A DNA stretch of 64,000 nt from Mariannaea sp. PMI_226 (Eukaryota; Ascomycota; Sordariomycetes; Hypocreales; Nectriaceae), in the NCBI GenBank assembly GCA_024336345.1, contig JANFOG010000013.1, forward strand, positions 620,001 through 684,000, written 5' to 3'. Every line of letters begins with the position of its first letter. Position 1 is the stretch's first letter. The notes under the pieces were generated by a model, which was given only the letters and a program-made list of their open reading frames with translations, ran no database searches and was not told the origin of the DNA. The translations under genes and the position numbers were made by a program. Positions 61,249-64,000 of this stretch are shown here, one piece after another.

Positions 61249-62085
61249 TCAATCCTTGATTGTGCTGCTTCTGCTAACCGAATCACTTCTAGTCGACGTC
61301 GACATCGCATCATCGTCATTCTTGCTGCGCCAACATGCCAATTTTCTCAACCAGCCAAACCCAAAGATCTTTCTCCATCTGCTTTCACTCTCATAGGCGC
61401 TATCGTCGTCGTCGTCGTCGTCATTGTCTGCGTCATGGCAATTGCAACTGCAGCAGCCACAGCATATCTTCTTCTGATGAGGATTCAAAATCACAGGCGG
61501 CCCACCAGTGGGAACTGGCCAACCACGCGAAGTCTGGTTTGATGGCGAAAGCCTGAGGCTCAGCGAGACCAGCTCGGCATAGATTTCTCTCTTTTTCACT
61601 GGGATGCCGCCCTTGTAGTTAATCCTCTCCCTTCCGGCGACGTAGCAAAGCCTCTGACGGATGACGCTCAACATCTCCTCGTCGTCGGTGCATTTCGGCC
61701 AGGGCGACTGTGTGAACCCGATAGGTCTCGACCTGCCCAGCTCGAGGCATATGGTCTTCAGGGTCTCGATGGAGATTTCGAGATCGTCAGGCAGGAGGTC
61801 CATGAAAATCTTGGCCACGACTGCTTTCCCGGGTCCCATCATCATTGGCTGCGACTGGTGTACGCGGGAGATGCGCCATGCTAGAGACTCCCATGTCGCC
61901 TCTACGCTCGGGGGTGGGGTAGCGATCTTGTATCGATCTTCGAGAATTCGAACACGCGAGTCTATTACAGGCAGCGTATCATTCGGCACGCTATCGCCGC
62001 CAAATTCTGCCCAAGCTCTGCCTTCCAACCAGGCTACTGTGGCACCGCAATTAATTGCTGCGCGCCGAGAGCTGTCGGGTGCCAT
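61249..62085 (-). CDS. Protein of unknown function with Cys-rich and poly-Asp tail
   Basis: A single open frame of 278 residues with an ATG in fair context. Residues 1-190 look folded, with aromatic and aliphatic positions spread evenly (WLEGRAWAEFGGDS, ATWESLAWRISRVHQ, MDLLPDDLEISIETLKTICL, EIYAELVSLSLRL). A cysteine cluster CCGCCSCNC lies near 210, followed by a run of aspartates encoded by GTC/GAC repeats (61401-61425), a Trp/Arg-rich patch and a Ser-rich end. The cluster could be palmitoylated or bind metal; neither is shown. No signal peptide or transmembrane segment. I do not recognise the family. Confidence 0.65.
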   Translation of the reverse strand: MAPDSSRRAAINCGATVAWLEGRAWAEFGGDSVPNDTLPVIDSRVRILEDRYKIATPPPSVEATWESLAWRISRVHQSQPMMMGPGKAVVAKIFMDLLPDDLEISIETLKTICLELGRSRPIGFTQSPWPKCTDDEEMLSVIRQRLCYVAGRERINYKGGIPVKKREIYAELVSLSLRLSPSNQTSRGWPVPTGGPPVILNPHQKKICCGCCSCNCHDADNDDDDDDDSAYESESRWRKIFGFGWLRKLACWRSKNDDDAMSTSTRSDSVSRSSTIKD

Positions 62086-63301
62086 ATCGATGATGAATGG
62101 TGAGAATAACGGTCAAGGGACGATAGTGGCGGGGCATATAAGTCGAAGGGATGGTGGATAGATGAGAGAATCGAGAACTATCGCCCCTAGTATCGAGATG
62201 AGATTCAACATCGTATTTATCCCTCTTCGTGAGTTGGTCCAGCTCACCCCCCCATCATAAGTCTAGTTACACAGCTGCTTCGCGAAGCTAGGCAGCAATG
62301 CCACTGGCTCTCTTCATCAATGTGACCACGGACGGTGCACGAAATGTGCACTACTGCATTTCATAAGGCAGAACGCCAATCACGGTACAAATGCACGCAT
62401 CCATCGCGGCCAAGGGTCAGGCAATTCAGGTCGGTGTGCTACGTGTTTCCAGTCAAGGGACAACGTCTAAATCCTACGCATTCGTGCAGATGACTCAATG
62501 CCACCCCCAACTCACCGATTGTTGGACCACTCGGACTTTGTGGTTGCATCACACCAATTATGCAGTGCATCCTGCAGTCATTACGCCCTTGGGAAACACC
62601 ACGACTGACCGATTTTCCACTTATCCTCAGCCAGTAAAGATTGGGGAACAAAATGCTGCAGTAGTTTGTTGAAGAAGGTAGCAAATGCTCTTTTTGTAAA
62701 GTGGTTCCTCGGTCCCTTGTCTCCATTCGTGGTTTCTCACACTCTCAACTCGCCAGCAGACCCTCCATAAGAAATCATCAATCAGGCATGAGCAATAGCT
62801 CAAAAGGATAGCGTAAAGGGATTATATTGCAACTACCCAGAATACTAGGCGAACGGCACTTCAATCCCTGTACCAGAAACGCCTTATCGTAGGGCTCAAT
62901 AGACACTGGTGACCTTCGTATTTGAGATGGACACACATTAGCTAAGCCCAAATAGTCGAGACTATAGTCTAATTGATCATCATTACTTTAAGTAGATTGA
63001 ATGTCGCATGTCCACCTCTAATCCTGGCCAGAGCTGAACATTCCTAATCCTGGTATAGCTTAATTAAGCTGAGGCTAGTAATAACTCCTAGCATGAGCTA
63101 CTAGAAGGATCTCGATCCAAGAATTCACTTGAAGAGATGTGCCTCTACAACAAGAATCTGGCTACGATGAGTTGCGCCATTGTTTTTGCTAGAGAAATTA
63201 ACAATTGGGGATAAAGAATCAATAACAGTCAACTATATCAAACTTCTATACTCTCTGCGCATGCTAATATCCTGCGAACAACAACTTCTCATCCTGCTTC
63301 C
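62086..63301. other. Intergenic, no gene recognised
   Basis: Opposed short frames at 62391-62726 have no features of a gene. The right end is the 3' flank of the monooxygenase gene. Confidence 0.45.
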
Positions 63302-64000
63302 CTAAATGAACGAAAGGAGATCCTTCCGCTCTCTGTTGACTATGGCCCAGCTATTCTCTTCGCTTTCCTCATCATTTCCCGGTTCAGGATACTTCTTGAT
63401 GTGTTCCAACGCCCATATCAACTGCTCCCCCATAACCGGCGGCACCCTGCCCTCTCCTCTCAGCGTCCCCAGCCCGGCGATTTCGAAAAGATTCTGGAAC
63501 CAGCTCAGTGTCTCGCCAGTCTCCCAAGCAATGTCGTGGAACTTGGTCCTGCTCCGTCTAGCATACTCTTCCCTACTGCGCTCCCACCTCTTCTGCTCCT
63601 CAATTGGCGGTAATGGGGTCGAGTTGCGGCGAGAGAATAGGCGCGCAATTGCAATAGCCTGGTACTCGAAACTGCGGAATGTGAGCACCCGGGGAAGCCC
63701 AACGATCGCCACCGTCCGAATATCTTGCAGGAAAGTATGTTGGTAGCCGTCGATCAGCTTGCCTTTCTCGTAATCCCACAGCTCACGCCTGTTTGCCTTG
63801 CTGTTCCAAAACGGAAACGACGGTTTGTACCCGGTGCAGTATATAACTTTGTCAATGTCCCTCAGCACAGAGCCGTCCTCGAACAAGATTCCGCCGTCGT
63901 CTTTAAACTCTGCAATCACTGGCCTCCATTCAATTCCATCCGGTGGAGTATCTCCATCCCATCTAGATTTCGACCTTCGAGATTGATATACGGGTAACGC
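63302..64000 (-). CDS. Flavin-containing monooxygenase, 3' part
   Basis: The minus-strand frame is open from the window edge to a stop at 63302, giving the last 232 residues or so of an FAD/NADPH-dependent monooxygenase. IDKVIYCTGYKPSFPFW carries the C-T-G-Y form of the family's (F/L)ATGY motif, which links the FAD and NADP domains. GLPRVLTFRSFEYQAIAIAR and ALEHIKKYPE follow as in fungal dimethylaniline monooxygenase-like proteins. The FAD (GxGxxG) and NADP motifs must lie beyond the window. No intron is evident in this part. Substrate cannot be inferred; fungal members act in secondary metabolism, thiol oxidation or detoxification. Confidence 0.85.
   Translation of the reverse strand, partial: ALPVYQSRRSKSRWDGDTPPDGIEWRPVIAEFKDDGGILFEDGSVLRDIDKVIYCTGYKPSFPFWNSKANRRELWDYEKGKLIDGYQHTFLQDIRTVAIVGLPRVLTFRSFEYQAIAIARLFSRRNSTPLPPIEEQKRWERSREEYARRSRTKFHDIAWETGETLSWFQNLFEIAGLGTLRGEGRVPPVMGEQLIWALEHIKKYPEPGNDEESEENSWAIVNRERKDLLSFI

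Noticed and set aside
1..64000. CRISPR arrays, bacterial operons or ribosome binding sites
   Set aside because: None seen; the window is eukaryotic with spliceosomal introns throughout.

Overview
The window is nuclear DNA of a filamentous ascomycete, most likely a sordariomycete close to Hypocreales. The evidence is the short (42-180 bp) GT-AG introns with CTAAC/CTAAT-type branch sites, several fungus-only families (Stc1, DUF7514, DUF7703), dispersed single 5S rRNA genes, a Tc1-like DNA transposon and long pyrimidine-rich gene leaders. Protein models below were assembled by hand from splice sites; every multi-exon model closes in frame.

Left third (1-20 kb): gene-poor and repeat-bearing. It holds four 119-bp 5S rRNA genes, all on the minus strand and of two sequence types; a 1,387-bp Tc1-like element with 30-bp inverted repeats, TA target site and a frame-broken transposase; a second Tc1 relic; an intact five-exon MFS sugar transporter ending 53 bp from the transposon; and an OTT_1508-like deaminase. 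It also holds two diverged copies (1.6-2.0 kb and 6.2-6.5 kb) of what looks like an undescribed cysteine-rich protein family, at least one copy with a signal peptide. Their C-terminal 45 codons carry far more silent than replacement changes, so they look like real genes under selection although neither gives a long open frame.

Middle (20-48 kb): ordinary housekeeping and regulatory genes. These are a coiled-coil protein of unknown role, a possible 63-residue protein, a mitochondrial pyruvate dehydrogenase kinase, an Stc1-domain protein (RNAi-heterochromatin link), then about 10 kb with no convincing gene upstream of an IME2-type kinase, then an HSPA12-like Hsp70 ATPase and a small unknown protein.

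Right third (48-64 kb): a DUF7514 protein, sphingosine-1-phosphate lyase, a cysteine-rich single-pass membrane protein, a DUF7703 multi-pass membrane protein whose first exon is hidden in another reading frame, an unknown protein with a Cys-rich/poly-Asp tail, and the 3' part of a flavin monooxygenase cut by the window edge.

No biosynthetic cluster or multi-gene pathway is evident; genes appear to be independent transcription units. The most novel items are the cysteine-rich pair and the 5S genes with a compensatory base change between types.
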